The notes below the pieces were generated by a model. That model saw only the letters and a list, made by a program, of their open reading frames with translations. It searched no databases and was not told the origin of the DNA. Below are positions 11,062 to 21,020 of a DNA stretch of 64,000 nucleotides, piece by piece (the stretch's first letter is position 1; each line of letters opens with the position of its first letter). Source of the stretch: Plantago major (lineage: Eukaryota; Streptophyta; Magnoliopsida; Lamiales; Plantaginaceae); contig CM048840.1 in the NCBI GenBank assembly GCA_026545765.1, positions 44,474,959 through 44,538,958 on the forward strand, written 5' to 3'. Position numbers and translations under genes: made by a program.

Positions 11062-12600
11062 TTAGCTGGAAGAACGGCCAGACGGACCGAGGTCGGTGGT
11101 CGTCGGCTGCGTGGACGCTCTTCTTGTGGACATTATGTAACATTCCCAGGCTTCGCGGACGTTTCCAACCTCTTCTCCGACTCCAAAGGGAGTTGGAAAC
11201 TTCATTCTGTTATGGAGAGTGGAGGGAATAGCTCGGAATTGATTAAGCCCCGGGCGCCCAAAGATGGCGTTGTAGTCGAAAGTACGATCCACCGTTACAA
11301 ATCGGACCAACCAAGTAACTCTTTCCGGGAAAGTACCAAGCGAAACATGCAACATAACACTTCCCAGGGGTCGAACTGTTCCCCCTCCAAATCCCAGTAT
11401 AGAGGTGTGGACCCTTTCATATTGGATTCTCCCTAGGGCCATCTGGTCCAGTGTTCTTTTGGAAATGATATTCGAGGAACTCCCGGTGTCTACCAAAATC
11501 TTGTTCACTCGATAAGTTGCGATGGTCAAGGAAACCACTAGCGGAACATCTGGATCATCAATGTCCTCTCCTCCTGCCGTAGGAAGAGGAATCTCACTAT
11601 CATCGAAAAATATAGCGTTTGTACCCTGAATCGCTGGAGCAGCGTACGCTCTATCGTTGTTCCGAAGATTTTGTGTTGTCCGCTCTCTTGCGTTCCTACT
11701 ATCACCTCCTGATGGCCCGCCCGCAATAGTGTTGATTACTCCGCTGTAGGGAGGGTTCTCCATATCCATACCATCGCAGTGTCTATACCGATGTCTATCC
11801 GTGCGGCGAGACGGTGGTGGCGGAGGTGCAAAGATAGCAGACGGGGAGAATGATGTAGCATTATCCTCCCTTCTTCGCTCCGCTCTATCGTGCCTAGAGG
11901 GTTCATCCGTGTAGATGTGCTCCTTGAGCTTGCCTTCTCGTATCAAGTGTTCAACCTCTGTTTTTAGTTGGATACAGTCATCAGTCTCGTGACCACGACA
12001 CTTGTGGAACTTGCAATACCCCTTTGCATCCCTATTCTTCCGGTTGTTGTGATAGGGCTTGGGCCATTGTACGTCCAGCTTTTTCTCGATGATAGTCGCC
12101 AAAATGTCGGATCTTGGTCTGTTGAGGCGGGTATAATCCGCATATCTCCTCGGCGGACTTCTCTCCCTGTGGAAGCCTCTGTCCCTGTGATCCTTCTTCG
12201 AGTCAAACTTCCCCGGGCATTGCTCTTGCTTCACCGGATCCTTTCCTTTCTTGGAACCAGCTCTTACTGGAACATTCCTCCGATACTCCTCTCCGTACAT
12301 CACTTCTTCACAGATGTCATCTAAATGCTTCTCACTCCTCACCTCCTGACTAGATAGTTTTCTGTGGAGCTCTGAGTTGAAAGTATTAGCGTCTGGTGTG
12401 GACCCGTTCCTGTCGTGCGGCTCAACTCGAAGAACTTCGCGTGAAAGCGATCTAAGAAGATCTAAGATCCTCTTGCTCATTTGTATAACCGCTAGGTGCT
12501 CTACGGTTCGCTTTCTCCTTTTGCCTTTCCAAATCGCGCCGAGAACTTTGAAGAAAGGTGCATATGACTTTATCGACTTGTTGGTGAAGCGATGTACCAA
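11062..12600 (-). pseudogene. G1 gag C-terminal part with protease, long open frame
   Basis: 512 open codons. It covers the end of the retrotransposon gag domain (SIKSYA), a basic stretch, the GEEYRRNVPVRAG block, a zinc-knuckle variant C-X2-H-X4-H-X4-C (YCKFHKCRGHETDDC), a proline-rich hinge, then aspartic protease with LVDTGSSS (~11490) and FGRPGLNQF. It ends by frameshift just before the reverse-transcriptase frame at 11060. Gag would form the particle and protease would cut the polyprotein. This is the best preserved part of G1, but it lacks its N-terminus in frame. Confidence 0.85.
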
Positions 12601-13522
12601 TCCATAGCCGTTCGAAGAGTAGATGAGAGCGTGAGAGCTTTTGTATTGTCCCTCATTCCTTGAAATCCATCTTCTTTGTTGTACCTTGTCGGTGTCCAGC
12701 AGACAAGCATCCGTAATAGTACTCGAGCTGGGATTGCTTGATCAGAGTTTTGTTCCTTTCCTTTTCTCTCATGATTTCATCACACAAGGATTTGGTGCAC
12801 TAGTGGTTATCTGCTCATGGTCTTTTACGGTCCGAGATTGAATCTGGGCCTCAAGCCTTCTGTTGAGCATAGATTTAAATCGGCGATCATGATTTCTCTG
12901 TCCTCGGATGCAGACTACATCCATGGGAGTTCTTCTATCCGGACCCATTGGAGCGATTTACGCCACGATCTCTGTTTCTAGGAGGTGCTTGTCGCGGAGC
13001 TCCTGGGTGTCTATTATCTCCTTCTTGATACTCTCTCCTTCCGTTTGGGCTTACTTCACCTCGAGCGTGAGAGGCGCCGCCCGATCGAGAAGGTTCCATA
13101 AATCCTCTTGAGGTGGTGGTTCCCAACTATCTTGGATCAGACGTTGCTGTTCCTCGATAATGCGAGCTCTTCACGAGGAGGAGTAACCATGGCGGAGTGG
13201 CGTGTTGAGGAGGAGCATTGTTAGACCCAGCGACCTTGAATGATTGTGAGCAACCTATCGAGCTGCACGCTTAGTCCGAGATCCTGAAGTGCAGACGATC
13301 GACCATCGGGCATAGTGAACTATTGGCCTGCTGCAGGGCCTTGAGCTTCAGCTGGTGAAGCTCGTACGACCCCTTCATCCAAGGACGGACTAGCCGTGCG
13401 TCCCTCACTCGGATATCTCCTTCCGATTCTGACTCTGCATCCCGGGTGGGCGGGCGTCCTCGTGGGCGTGGTGGAGTCCCTCTCCTGCGACACCAGCCTT
13501 TTGTTTGTCTTGTTCTTGCCAT
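12601..13522 (-). pseudogene. G1 gag N-terminal part, broken
   Basis: The start is placed at 13522, where MARTRQ matches the MARTRR start of G2 gag (47114). After ~84 codons the frame ends. The rest, including the segment equivalent to the G2 MULE-free gag core, is present only as short pieces in different frames (e.g. 12935-13126). Confidence 0.6.
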
Positions 13523-13557
13523 CGACTTAATTCTAAACACGAAAACTTCTTGTAAAG

Positions 13558-13578
13558 TTTTCCTGAAGCGCCTTGAAA
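13558..13578 (-). other. Degenerate primer-binding site of G1
   Basis: Next to the 5' LTR, on the minus strand, TTTCAAGGCGCTTCAGG aligns with TTTTGGCGCCGTCGGTG of G2 but has lost the TGGCGCC core. Confidence 0.5.
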
Positions 13579-14413
13579 TGTTGAGGTAAAACCTCTAACA
13601 CTAACTAACTAAACTATTACAAATAACCTAGTCTAAGGCCGCCTCGACTTGAGGTCCAACGTAATCTTGGTCGAGTTTGTGTACTGAAAGGACTAAGTGG
13701 GGGGTTAGAATGGGTTACCAGTTACTATGTCGATCCGGTGAGACTTTACTCGAGAGAGTTGGAAGCTCTCAATGTAATAGTTATGAGGGATTATGATAAT
13801 ACTTGGGGATTCTTCCCTTAATATCGCTTACCTTAAGGTCTTGGACCTTGTACTATATTTATAGTTATCATATGCTTATGAGGTGGCTCACAAGATGATG
13901 CCAAGTGTACGTTTCAGATTTGGACACCAATGCTACCTTTGGCCCATGGCCCATTAGTGACGATAATCGATACTAATCAATGGGCTGAGGGTAGTTTGGA
14001 CCTTTTCCTACTTGAGTCTTTGTTCCTTTGTTGGGTCCGTGTTGGTCCCTCGACGGATCTGTCACTTGGTTGATGATCTGCCCTTGGGTAACTCTAGATG
14101 TCCGAGCCAAGAGTCTCACGGAAGTATCTCAGTAGTTTTGTTATACGTTTGGTCTTGATGTGATGGTGGCGTCCGAGATTCTCTCGTCCGGTCCGTTTGG
14201 CATCTCTGTACTAACGTAGCCAGGTTTAGAAGTCCTTTTCCCAGCTAGCTCGGACTAGCTATGAGGGTGTAGTGACTCTAGCGTACTGGTTGATTCACTT
14301 TGGTCGGACCATGTGAGGTCGGACTAGTACTGAATTGGCTAGTTAAGCCGTGTTGCGCTTTAGTACACGCTCTATGGCGTCCCTAACGGATTGGACACAT
14401 GTCCGTAACAATA
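13579..14413 (-). repeat. G1 5' LTR (right)
   Basis: 835 bp, matching 652-1495, with a TATA box at 13856-13863 on the minus strand. It ends AACAATA directly before the AGTCT duplication at 14414. Confidence 0.92.
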
Positions 14414-14460
14414 AGTCTGTAGATACGTTTTTTGAAGACCGTGTTTTAAGAGACTTTTTG
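14414..14460. mobile_element. hAT-like MITE, right part
   Basis: AGTCT (the G1 duplication), then the other end of the split MITE: TAGATA, GACCGT and AGAGACTTT match the terminal segment of 17203-17449. It ends at the TGAAATAT duplication (14461-14468). Confidence 0.85.
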
Positions 14461-14468
14461 TGAAATAT

Positions 14469-15777
14469 ATATGGAGTTCGAAATTATTTTATTAACAATA
14501 ACTTATGAGATGTTCCAAAAAATATCAAAGAATCTTAGAAAAGTACTAAAATTTCTCCGTTTTTTAATAATCCGAAAAATATTTGAAAATCGAGATTTTC
14601 TTCTATGCTAGTGTCATTTTTAGAACGCCGGATTCTTAAAAAATTCAATAAACATTTGGCACAAAACATTTATTATGCGAATTTTAATTGGCCTTTACAT
14701 GATAAATAGTAACTAAATTGTAATTGAGTTGTGAAAATTTGTGTTTAGTATAAAGTTCAATCTTTTGTAGGTTTTTATAGATTAAGAATATTAATTGAGG
14801 TATTTGTAGTCCACTCTCAATTAAACTTGTAAAATATACAACCCATTAAAAATGTACTGACAAACATAAAAACTTTTCCGTCTCAATTAGAAGGTCCTCT
14901 TAATTGTAATTAAACAGTTTCCATGATTTTATAAATAATTGTTAAATCATATTACTCCCACCCTAATTGATGACAAACACTTCTTATTTATTCTAGTTTT
15001 TATATGACTTGACTGTTGTTTGAAAAAATCAAATCTCTCCCAAGACTTACTATTTTAGACCAAAATGTTCAATGTGGTAATATCTTTTTTCATAAATTGA
15101 ATTGTGATCAGAATTGCTTTTAGAGATTTTATACATTATATTATTTAACCAAATGACCAAATAAACTCGTTAGACAGATTATGTATCTGATAAACTCGTG
15201 CTAAAAAGAGTCTAGTTGACTTGATGGACGAGTAATGGTAATTTGATTAGCTGGAAAATTTATAATAAAGCCTCTTTTTGTAATCTTCTAAAATATTGGA
15301 ATCAGAAGATCCTGAAATTTAATGCATTTCGTTTCGCTTTCTGGTAGTTGCGTGTTAGAAAATAATATTTTATTCAACAAGACAGGTGTGCATGATTAAA
15401 CTATAGAAGTTTCTAATAACAATACACGTGTACGATAGTCTCGCTTTACACTTACGATAGCTTCGTCGATGCGTACACGTATAATATATGGTGGGTTGTG
15501 ATATAGTTACATGCCGGATTTAAGTGCTTTTAATTTACTTATTTTCCTTTCTAGTTGTGTTTGCACATGATAGAATTTGATCCCATCTACAAGCTCAAAC
15601 TTTGCGGGTGAGATGGAAATAGTTGAACTCTTTTAGGGTATAAGATCTTTTAGCTCACTTCTAGACCTGAGTTCAAACATCCACATAGAAAAACTCCACA
15701 ACAAATTAAATTGCAACTTGCATGGCGTGCACAAAGAAGTTGAAACCGACCACCAGTGTGGAAGGATATTGGAGAAA
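14469..15777. other. AT-rich spacer, no gene seen
   Basis: No coding region, repeat or RNA gene recognised. This is the left flank of the MULE. Confidence 0.5.
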
Positions 15778-15786
15778 TAATACAAA
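15778..15786. repeat. 9-bp target duplication of MULE, left copy
   Basis: TAATACAAA, against TAATATAAA at 50421-50429 (8 of 9). Nine base pairs is the usual Mutator duplication length. Confidence 0.7.
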
Positions 15787-15949
15787 GAAATTTTTTCTTT
15801 ACACACAAACCTTTGGACCGAATTTGAAGTTACACACAAACCTTTTTTTTTTTTTTACCATTCAACACCTAAACGTTGGTCAACGTGACAAGTCAACACA
15901 CACATCTGAACGACGTTAGATTTGGCCATCAGTTGGAGTGTTTTTCACA
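15787..15949 (+). repeat. MULE terminal inverted repeat, left
   Basis: About 163 bp, roughly 93% matching the reverse complement of 50256-50420 by eye. It includes CTTTACACACAAACCTTTGG, a run of 13 T, and ACCATTCAACACCTAAA. Confidence 0.88.
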
Positions 15950-16042
15950 GCTTGATGAAAGGCAAAATGGTCATTTTTGCAACTGGGAACATAATTCCCT
16001 CCCTTTTCTTGCCGATTTTCCTCAAACTCCTCCCCTCCCCCC

Positions 16043-16082
16043 TTATAAATCATCCCCAATTCTATAACCCTAAACCCTAAAA
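16043..16082 (+). promoter_or_regulatory. TATA box and telo-box leader of GRF gene
   Basis: TTATAAAT (16043-16050) is followed by AACCCTAAACCCTAAAA (16066-16082). Telo-box motifs near the transcription start are common in plant genes for growth and ribosome functions. The start codon follows at 16134. Confidence 0.6.
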
Positions 16083-16699
16083 CATCCCTTCAGTATTTCC
16101 TACAAGTTCTGGCCGTGTTCTCTCAATTTGAAAATGTCGGTTGTCGATCCGCGACCAACGATTTATCAGTGTGGGTTAATTAGTGATCGAATCACATCTT
16201 GGACAGACGTTAATCCCCGGCAAAAGATTTGAGAGGTGTCCGAATTTTGGTGTAAGTAGTGTTAGTTTTCAGTAAAGTTTGTTAATTTTCAGTGGAGTTT
16301 GTTAATTTTTAGTTGAGTTAGTCAAATGGCGAATGATTTTTGTTTCGTAAAGTCCATTGCTTTATGTTGATATTCCCCTGTTTTTGTTGGTAGACTGTAA
16401 GAGGATGTAGACATTGGATCTGGATTGACCCAGTAATGTGCAGAAGATTATCCAAATCATCTCAGGTTTCACTACAAGAAAACTGTGAATTAGTAACGCT
16501 ATTTATATCCGTCGCTAAATAGCGACGAATCGATCTCTTTTAGAGACTGAAATTTATCCGTCTCTAAATAGGTTGACCAAATAATTTTTTTAACAAATAA
16601 GAAAAAGGTTTTAGCGACGGATATGTTTATTCGTCGCTATTTAGAAGCGACGAATAAACCTATTCGTCGCTAAAATACCCACATAAACCCTAATATACT

Positions 16700-17040
16700 C
16701 CTTCCTCTTCCTCCCATCACTCACAATTCCACCCACCACCCTTCTCTCCTTCCTCCCACCATGCCTTCCCTTACCACCACGCCTTCCTTGCCACCACCAC
16801 CACCACCACCACGCCACCATCACTACCTCCACCACCACACCATCGTACTCCACCACACCGTCCACCACCACGCCACCACCACCCTTCCACCACGCCTCCC
16901 ACCACCACACAAGATCCACCGGATCGACAAGATCCGACCACCACCACCACCCTTCCACCACCACCTGCCCTTCCACCACCACACCGTACTCCACAACACC
17001 GTCCAGCCACCACCACACCGTCCACGACACCTCTACGCCA
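16700..17040. repeat. CCACCA-rich minisatellite in CACTA
   Basis: Pyrimidine-biased CCACCACCAC repeats. Both strands read open by composition (H/P-rich one way, G/V/W-rich the other), so these frames are artefacts. The other CACTA has the complementary GGTGGAAGG array at 61980-62330. Confidence 0.8.
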
Positions 17041-17202
17041 CCACCGTAGGCCGGATCCAGCAAGATCCGACTTCCTCCGTCGAATCCGAGATCAGACTTC
17101 CTCCGTCAGATTCGTCGATCTGACAAGATCAGACCAGATCTATATTTTTTTTCATTTTTTCTTATTAATTTTGTATAATTTCTTCTTTGTATTTATTAAA
17201 TA

Positions 17203-17449
17203 ACACAAAGTCTCATGAGAGACGGTCTCTAGATAAACTTATCTAGAGACGGCCTATGTTATTAATAAAACCATCCATGTTATTAATCAAAACGTCTATG
17301 TTGTTAACGAAATAAGTCTTGTTATAATATGAAAAAACACAAATGTTGAGAACATAGGTGTTTTGATTAGTAACATCGATGATTTTCTTGACAATATAGG
17401 TATGTCTCTAGATAAATTATCTAGAGACCGTCTCTCAGGAGACTTACTC
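17203..17449. mobile_element. hAT-like MITE, intact, 247 bp, within CACTA
   Basis: Flanked by exact 8-bp duplications ATTAAATA (17195-17202 and 17450-17457). The ends ACACAAAGTCTCATGAGAG and GAGTAAGTCTCCTGAGAG (read inward) form inverted repeats extending through GACGGTCTCTAGATAA. No coding capacity. Second copy: 448-651 plus 14414-14460. Confidence 0.88.
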
Positions 17450-18163
17450 ATTAAATATTGTATATTGTATTATTGAATATTGAATATCGAATATTGTATT
17501 ATTGAATATTGTATAATTATCGATTTATTGTATATCCGTATTGAATATTGTATAAAATTGTCGATTTGTTGTATATCCGTATTGAATGTTGTATTATTGT
17601 ATCATTGTCGGTTTATCCGATGAGTCTCAAAATCTGCAAATTAAAATTAAAAAATAAAAATAAAACAAAAAAACACCTATTTAGCGACGGATAATAGCGC
17701 AGAATTTTTTTTTAAAAATGAAAAATCAGCTTTTTAGAGACGGATAATTATCCATCTCTAAAATTGACTACTATCTGTCGCTAAATTCGTTACTATTTAG
17801 CAACGGATAGGTTATCCGTGACTAGAATTTTAGAGACGAAGCCCATTGTGACGGGCTTATTATTCGTCACTAAATCCGTCGCTACGAATTTAGCGACGAA
17901 TCGGTCAAGGTTTAGTAACAAATAAATCCGTTACTAAACCCCTGTTTTCTTGTAGTGTTTGTTGAGAATGATTAATGGGTATGAGGCAAGAGTTGGTGCT
18001 TTGGAGGAAGAAAATGCAAGGTTTAGGGCGGAAAACAATCATCTTCTTGGTATGCTAGCTAAAGAATCTGAGGTTGGTGGTGGTGTATTAGAGGAGCTGA
18101 AGAATAAGATCGATGAGCTAAGTGCAATGATTGAGGAGTTGCGTATTCGAGTTGGATTTAACT

Positions 18164-18838
18164 AGTACGTAGATGATGTAATGAGTATGAAGTAGGCTAA
18201 ATTAGGTTGTCTTTTTTATGTAATGGGTGATGTAAGTGTCTCTTAAGTGTGAACTGATGTTGTAATGAATTGCTTTTGTTGAAATGGTGTATCAAGTGAA
18301 CATGTTTTTCTTCAAGATTGCTGTGTTGGTTTACAATTACTTTGCACGATATCTTTGCTAATTGTTACAGTCAACACATTAACCTTTGAAAATTGTTTCA
18401 CTCGACACATAAACATTTACAAAGTGTTTAACTCGCTACATAAACCTTTCACATAATTTTGATTTTACACTAAAAGGTTTGGAGTAAAATCAAACAACCC
18501 TGTAACCTGTAACCAAACAATGACATAAACCTGTACATAACTTGTACATAAACCAGTAAACCAGATAAACCTGAACATCAACAATAAACCTTTCCATAAT
18601 GGAACAAACAAAGTGGATGGCATTAACATAATTTTCTCAATTGGACTTCAGTTTCCAAGTAGAATATTCCATTACAATTCCAGCAAAAGCAAAACTAGAG
18701 TATTCAAAACATGATCAAAGCCATTCACAGATGGCATCAACTAAATAAGAAGTAGAAACTAAGTTATCCACCAAGTCACCAAAATACTATTAGAGTACAT
18801 TGAGCCATTAACTAGTCCATGTAAATTGAACAGAAAAC
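18164..18838. other. MULE interior without gene
   Basis: Between the converging GRF gene (plus) and transposase C-terminus (minus). Probably the 3' ends of both. No coding signal. Confidence 0.5.
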
Positions 18839-19111
18839 TCATTTATGAGTTCCACCACCTCTAGTAACAGATGATTCCTGAGGTCCATAAACCAGTGCAA
18901 GTCTTCTACTCCTCCTTGGTGTATCAGGCTTTGTGTTGGTGTTCTTGCCTGAGTTGCATAAGTTCTTGCCTGAGTTCTTGCTTGAGTTCTTGCCCTAAAG
19001 TATTAATGAGTAAAGTGTTAATAGGTCTTCACTTATCATACTCTACAAATATGGAATACAAACATATGGAGTGAGATGTACCTGAGATTCCTTAAAGTAT
19101 TGCAACAGATT
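18839..19111 (-). pseudogene. MULE transposase, C-terminal fragment
   Basis: Reading the minus strand, a last exon (~18993 down to the TGA at 18839-18841) gives GKNSSKNSGKN, then TKPDTPRRSRRLAL, typical of the basic tail of plant MULE transposases. It is preceded by a short intron (donor CTCAG|GTACAT at ~19083) and the end of a penultimate exon that is cut by G2 at 19116. The DDE catalytic core that should lie between this piece and 48314 is absent. Confidence 0.55.
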
Positions 19112-19116
19112 AAGAG
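19112..19116. repeat. Probable G2 target duplication, left copy
   Basis: AAGAG next to the LTR. The right copy cannot be seen because the LTR edge there is replaced by an AT microsatellite. Confidence 0.3.
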
Positions 19117-19945
19117 TGTTGAGGGTAGAATCCCCCAACCACTTAGAGATTATTCGACTTCACAGGTAATGGCCAAGGTAAGAAGCTCCGTATAGCGTAA
19201 GAGCCAACGTGTGAGAACCTGCGGCCTCAAGCTTGATAAGAACCTGCACAAGTGACTTGAGGGGGGGGGGGTTAGGACCCGGTTTGCTAAGCGTCAAACC
19301 GGTTAGAGACTTTACTCAAGAGGGGGGGTTATAATGTTCGGGATTAGCTATGTCCGATGACTTACCTTAACATGGGGAAGTGTGGCATATTTATAGGAAA
19401 TTCTCAAAGAGGGAGGCCTCCTCTGGATCGTGCCAAGTGTAAGGCCTTGATCGAGCCACCAAGGCTTGTTTAGGCCTGACCCGATAATGACACTTAGCCC
19501 ATACCATTTTGGACTTTTTGGGGTAGTTCAGTCATTATTGAGAGAGTTTTAGAGGGTGTGACATAGTCTGCCGAGGTCCAAGGTCCGGAGGGGTTGGTCC
19601 GGACTGTCTATGGGGAAGTTCCCTAGGTTTGCCCAACTCTTCCGATTCGGACCTTATGGCTCAGACCTCCCTACTCTCTAGTGCCAGTCTACTTGGTTGC
19701 TTGTGAGATTGTCATGTTGGGTCTGAATGATCATCCGTATCGGACCTAGATGGGTCGGACCTGCAGACCTAGGGTCGGACCCAGTATCTTTTAAGTACTC
19801 TGTCCCTTTTCTATGGAGGGTCGGACCCGGGTAGGTCGGACCTATGGGTCGGATCATTGTGTCTCGGGTCCTTTAGACAACTCGGGACGCCTCGGGATTC
19901 GTTCCAAGGCGCCTATGACGGATTGGACATATTTTCGTATCAACA
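19117..19945 (-). repeat. G2 3' LTR (left)
   Basis: 829 bp, TGTTGAGGG to ATCAACA on the plus strand. It has a long G run at ~19261-19271 and about seven copies of TCGGACC, many within GGGTCGGACC. The right LTR has an extra ~23 bp of TCCGGAC repeat (47664-47690), likely slippage between copies. Confidence 0.93.
19388..19395 (-). promoter_or_regulatory. LTR TATA box (G2 3' LTR)
   Basis: TATAAATA on the minus strand, at the same place as in the other Tat LTRs of this window. Confidence 0.6.
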
Positions 19946-19961
19946 TATGTCCCCCTAGTTT
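19946..19961 (-). other. Polypurine tract of G2
   Basis: AAACTAGGGGGACATA on the minus strand, identical to G1, directly next to the 3' LTR. Confidence 0.78.
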
Positions 19962-20588
19962 CCAAGTATCTTAGTAGAAGATAGTTGTGGAACTATTGGT
20001 TGAGACCGATGAGGATGGGTCGTTCCTTGGTCCAATCCGCCTCTCGTAAGCAGAAAAAAGGTGTAATCCGTGCTTCGTAAGGTCCTTAATTTATTCGCTC
20101 TCCTCCCCCCCCTTTTCTTTTTTACCTTTGTTGCTGTCCGAGGGACTGGGTTCGGAGTGAAACAAAGTTAAGAAAGAAAAGGGTATTTGTAAGCGAGACT
20201 AAGTGTAGACTGAGAACGTCGGCGTCGTACCTTTGGTAGGTTACGGGTTAATCCGTAGATGAGTGTCCTATCCGAACCAAACTCTCTTGTAAAGAGAAGG
20301 TCCAAAGGAAAACGTCCGAGTGGACGAGGGTCCATGTGTGGGCAAGTGATTTTTGCCTGGAAAAGTTCTGGGGCGTCCGATGGGTAGTCATCCGAGGCCT
20401 GAGTGTTGTTCTTCCGCCCGAAAGTGGGGAAGTTTGTTGTATGCGTCTTTGTTATCGCAAAGTAAGTTTTTTGTACCGATTCGTCATTTCACTTGGTATT
20501 ATTGTACTACACCGTTGGATGATTTTTGATCTACGATTGAGATTTAATCCCGAAAAATCGTGACGGTTGGAGTTCGAATCTGACCCTC
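19962..20588. other. G2 region upstream of antisense gene
   Basis: Non-coding. Contains the second purine run (minus strand, ~20104-20118) and GTCCGAGTGGACGAGGGTCC near 20308-20330, which resembles one unit of the 110-bp tandem array of G3. Confidence 0.5.
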
Positions 20589-20596
20589 TATAAATA
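20589..20596 (+). promoter_or_regulatory. TATA box of G2 antisense gene
   Basis: TATAAATA. The ~110 bp upstream (GATTCGTCATTTCACTT, ACACCGTTGGATGATTTTTG) matches G3 53950-54000 closely, and the leader TCACTTTTAGAGA follows in both. Confidence 0.8.
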
Positions 20597-20746
20597 GGGG
20601 CTAAGTCGCTTTCATTCTCCTCACTTTTAGAGAAGATTTTTGTACTTGAAATGCGTCCGAAGGCGATTGCAATCAAACCAAGCGAGAAGGGGTTCATAGT
20701 CGTGGTTCCGTGCAAAATCTACCTTCCATCGACCATCCGAATACAA

Positions 20747-21019
20747 GTAAGTTTGCCTCTTTATTCGTGATTCAATTTCTTTTGTTTGTTGTCTTTTCCA
20801 TTAATTTGCTTTGGATGTATGCCCATGATCGTAGGTTAGTAATAACCAATGTTTTGGCTATGTTGACTAACATCGAGTAATCTTCTTGACTCGAACTAAC
20901 CGTCCGGTAGATTAAACTTTCTTGTCCCGATTTTAAATTTTCTCCTCCTTTTTGATATACATAAGCGGCCTCTCGGTTGCCATCTTAAAGCTTCTGAAAT
21001 TGCTTTCTCCTTTCCCTAG
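20747..21019 (+). other. 5'-UTR intron of G2 antisense gene
   Basis: Donor CAA|GTAAGT, acceptor CCCTAG|G, ATG at 21021. 273 bp, the same length as in G3. Confidence 0.75.
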
Positions 21020-21020
21020 G

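Larger units (their letters stand above)
652..14413 (-). mobile_element. G1: Ty3/gypsy LTR retrotransposon, Tat-type, 13.8 kb
   Basis: Two LTRs (652-1495 and 13579-14413) flank an internal region with gag, protease, reverse transcriptase, RNase H and integrase in that order on the minus strand, so the 5' LTR is the right-hand one. The 5-bp duplication AGTCT lies at 647-651 and 14414-14418. Tat affinity is inferred from the second RNase H domain, the ~6-kb space between integrase and 3' LTR, and the antisense gene there. All domains carry frameshifts or stops. The LTRs differ by many substitutions and small indels, so insertion is not recent. The element sits inside a MITE. Confidence 0.93.
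16470..17957. mobile_element. Non-autonomous CACTA (En/Spm) element, 1488 bp
   Basis: Ends CACTACAAGAAAACTG and CCTGTTTTCTTGTAGTG in inverted orientation, with the 3-bp duplication TTT at 16467-16469 and 17958-17960. Subterminal regions are packed with TCCGTCGCTAAATAGCGACG words in both orientations, as expected of CACTA subterminal repeats. No transposase; the interior holds a CCA-rich minisatellite and a MITE. Same family as 61670-62718. Confidence 0.92.
16134..18163 (+). pseudogene. GRF-type zinc-finger protein gene, interrupted by CACTA
   Basis: GRF zinc fingers are nucleic-acid-binding domains, and small GRF plus coiled-coil proteins are common in plants. Exon 1 (16134-~16248) reads MSVVDPRPTIYQCG, then TSWTDVNPRQK; a one-base shift then gives FERCPNFG. 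An intron follows (donor GGT|GTAAGT, acceptor TTGGTAG at ~16393). Exon 2 gives RGCRHWIWIDPVMC, completing the C...C...C-X2-W-X-W pattern, and is cut at 16469 by the CACTA element. It resumes at 17958 with GLLRMINGYEARVGALEEE and a coiled coil to the stop at 18163. At least two frameshifts besides the insertion. It may be a host gene captured by the MULE. Confidence 0.65.

Noticed and set aside
16066..16082. AACCCTAAACCCTAAAA as interstitial telomere
   Set aside because: Only about two units, placed between a TATA box and a start codon, which fits a telo-box promoter motif.
16641..17123. H/P-rich and G/V/W-rich open frames, and similar ones at 62011-62378
   Set aside because: They come from CCACCA and GGTGGAAGG minisatellites inside CACTA elements; no start context, domain or conservation.
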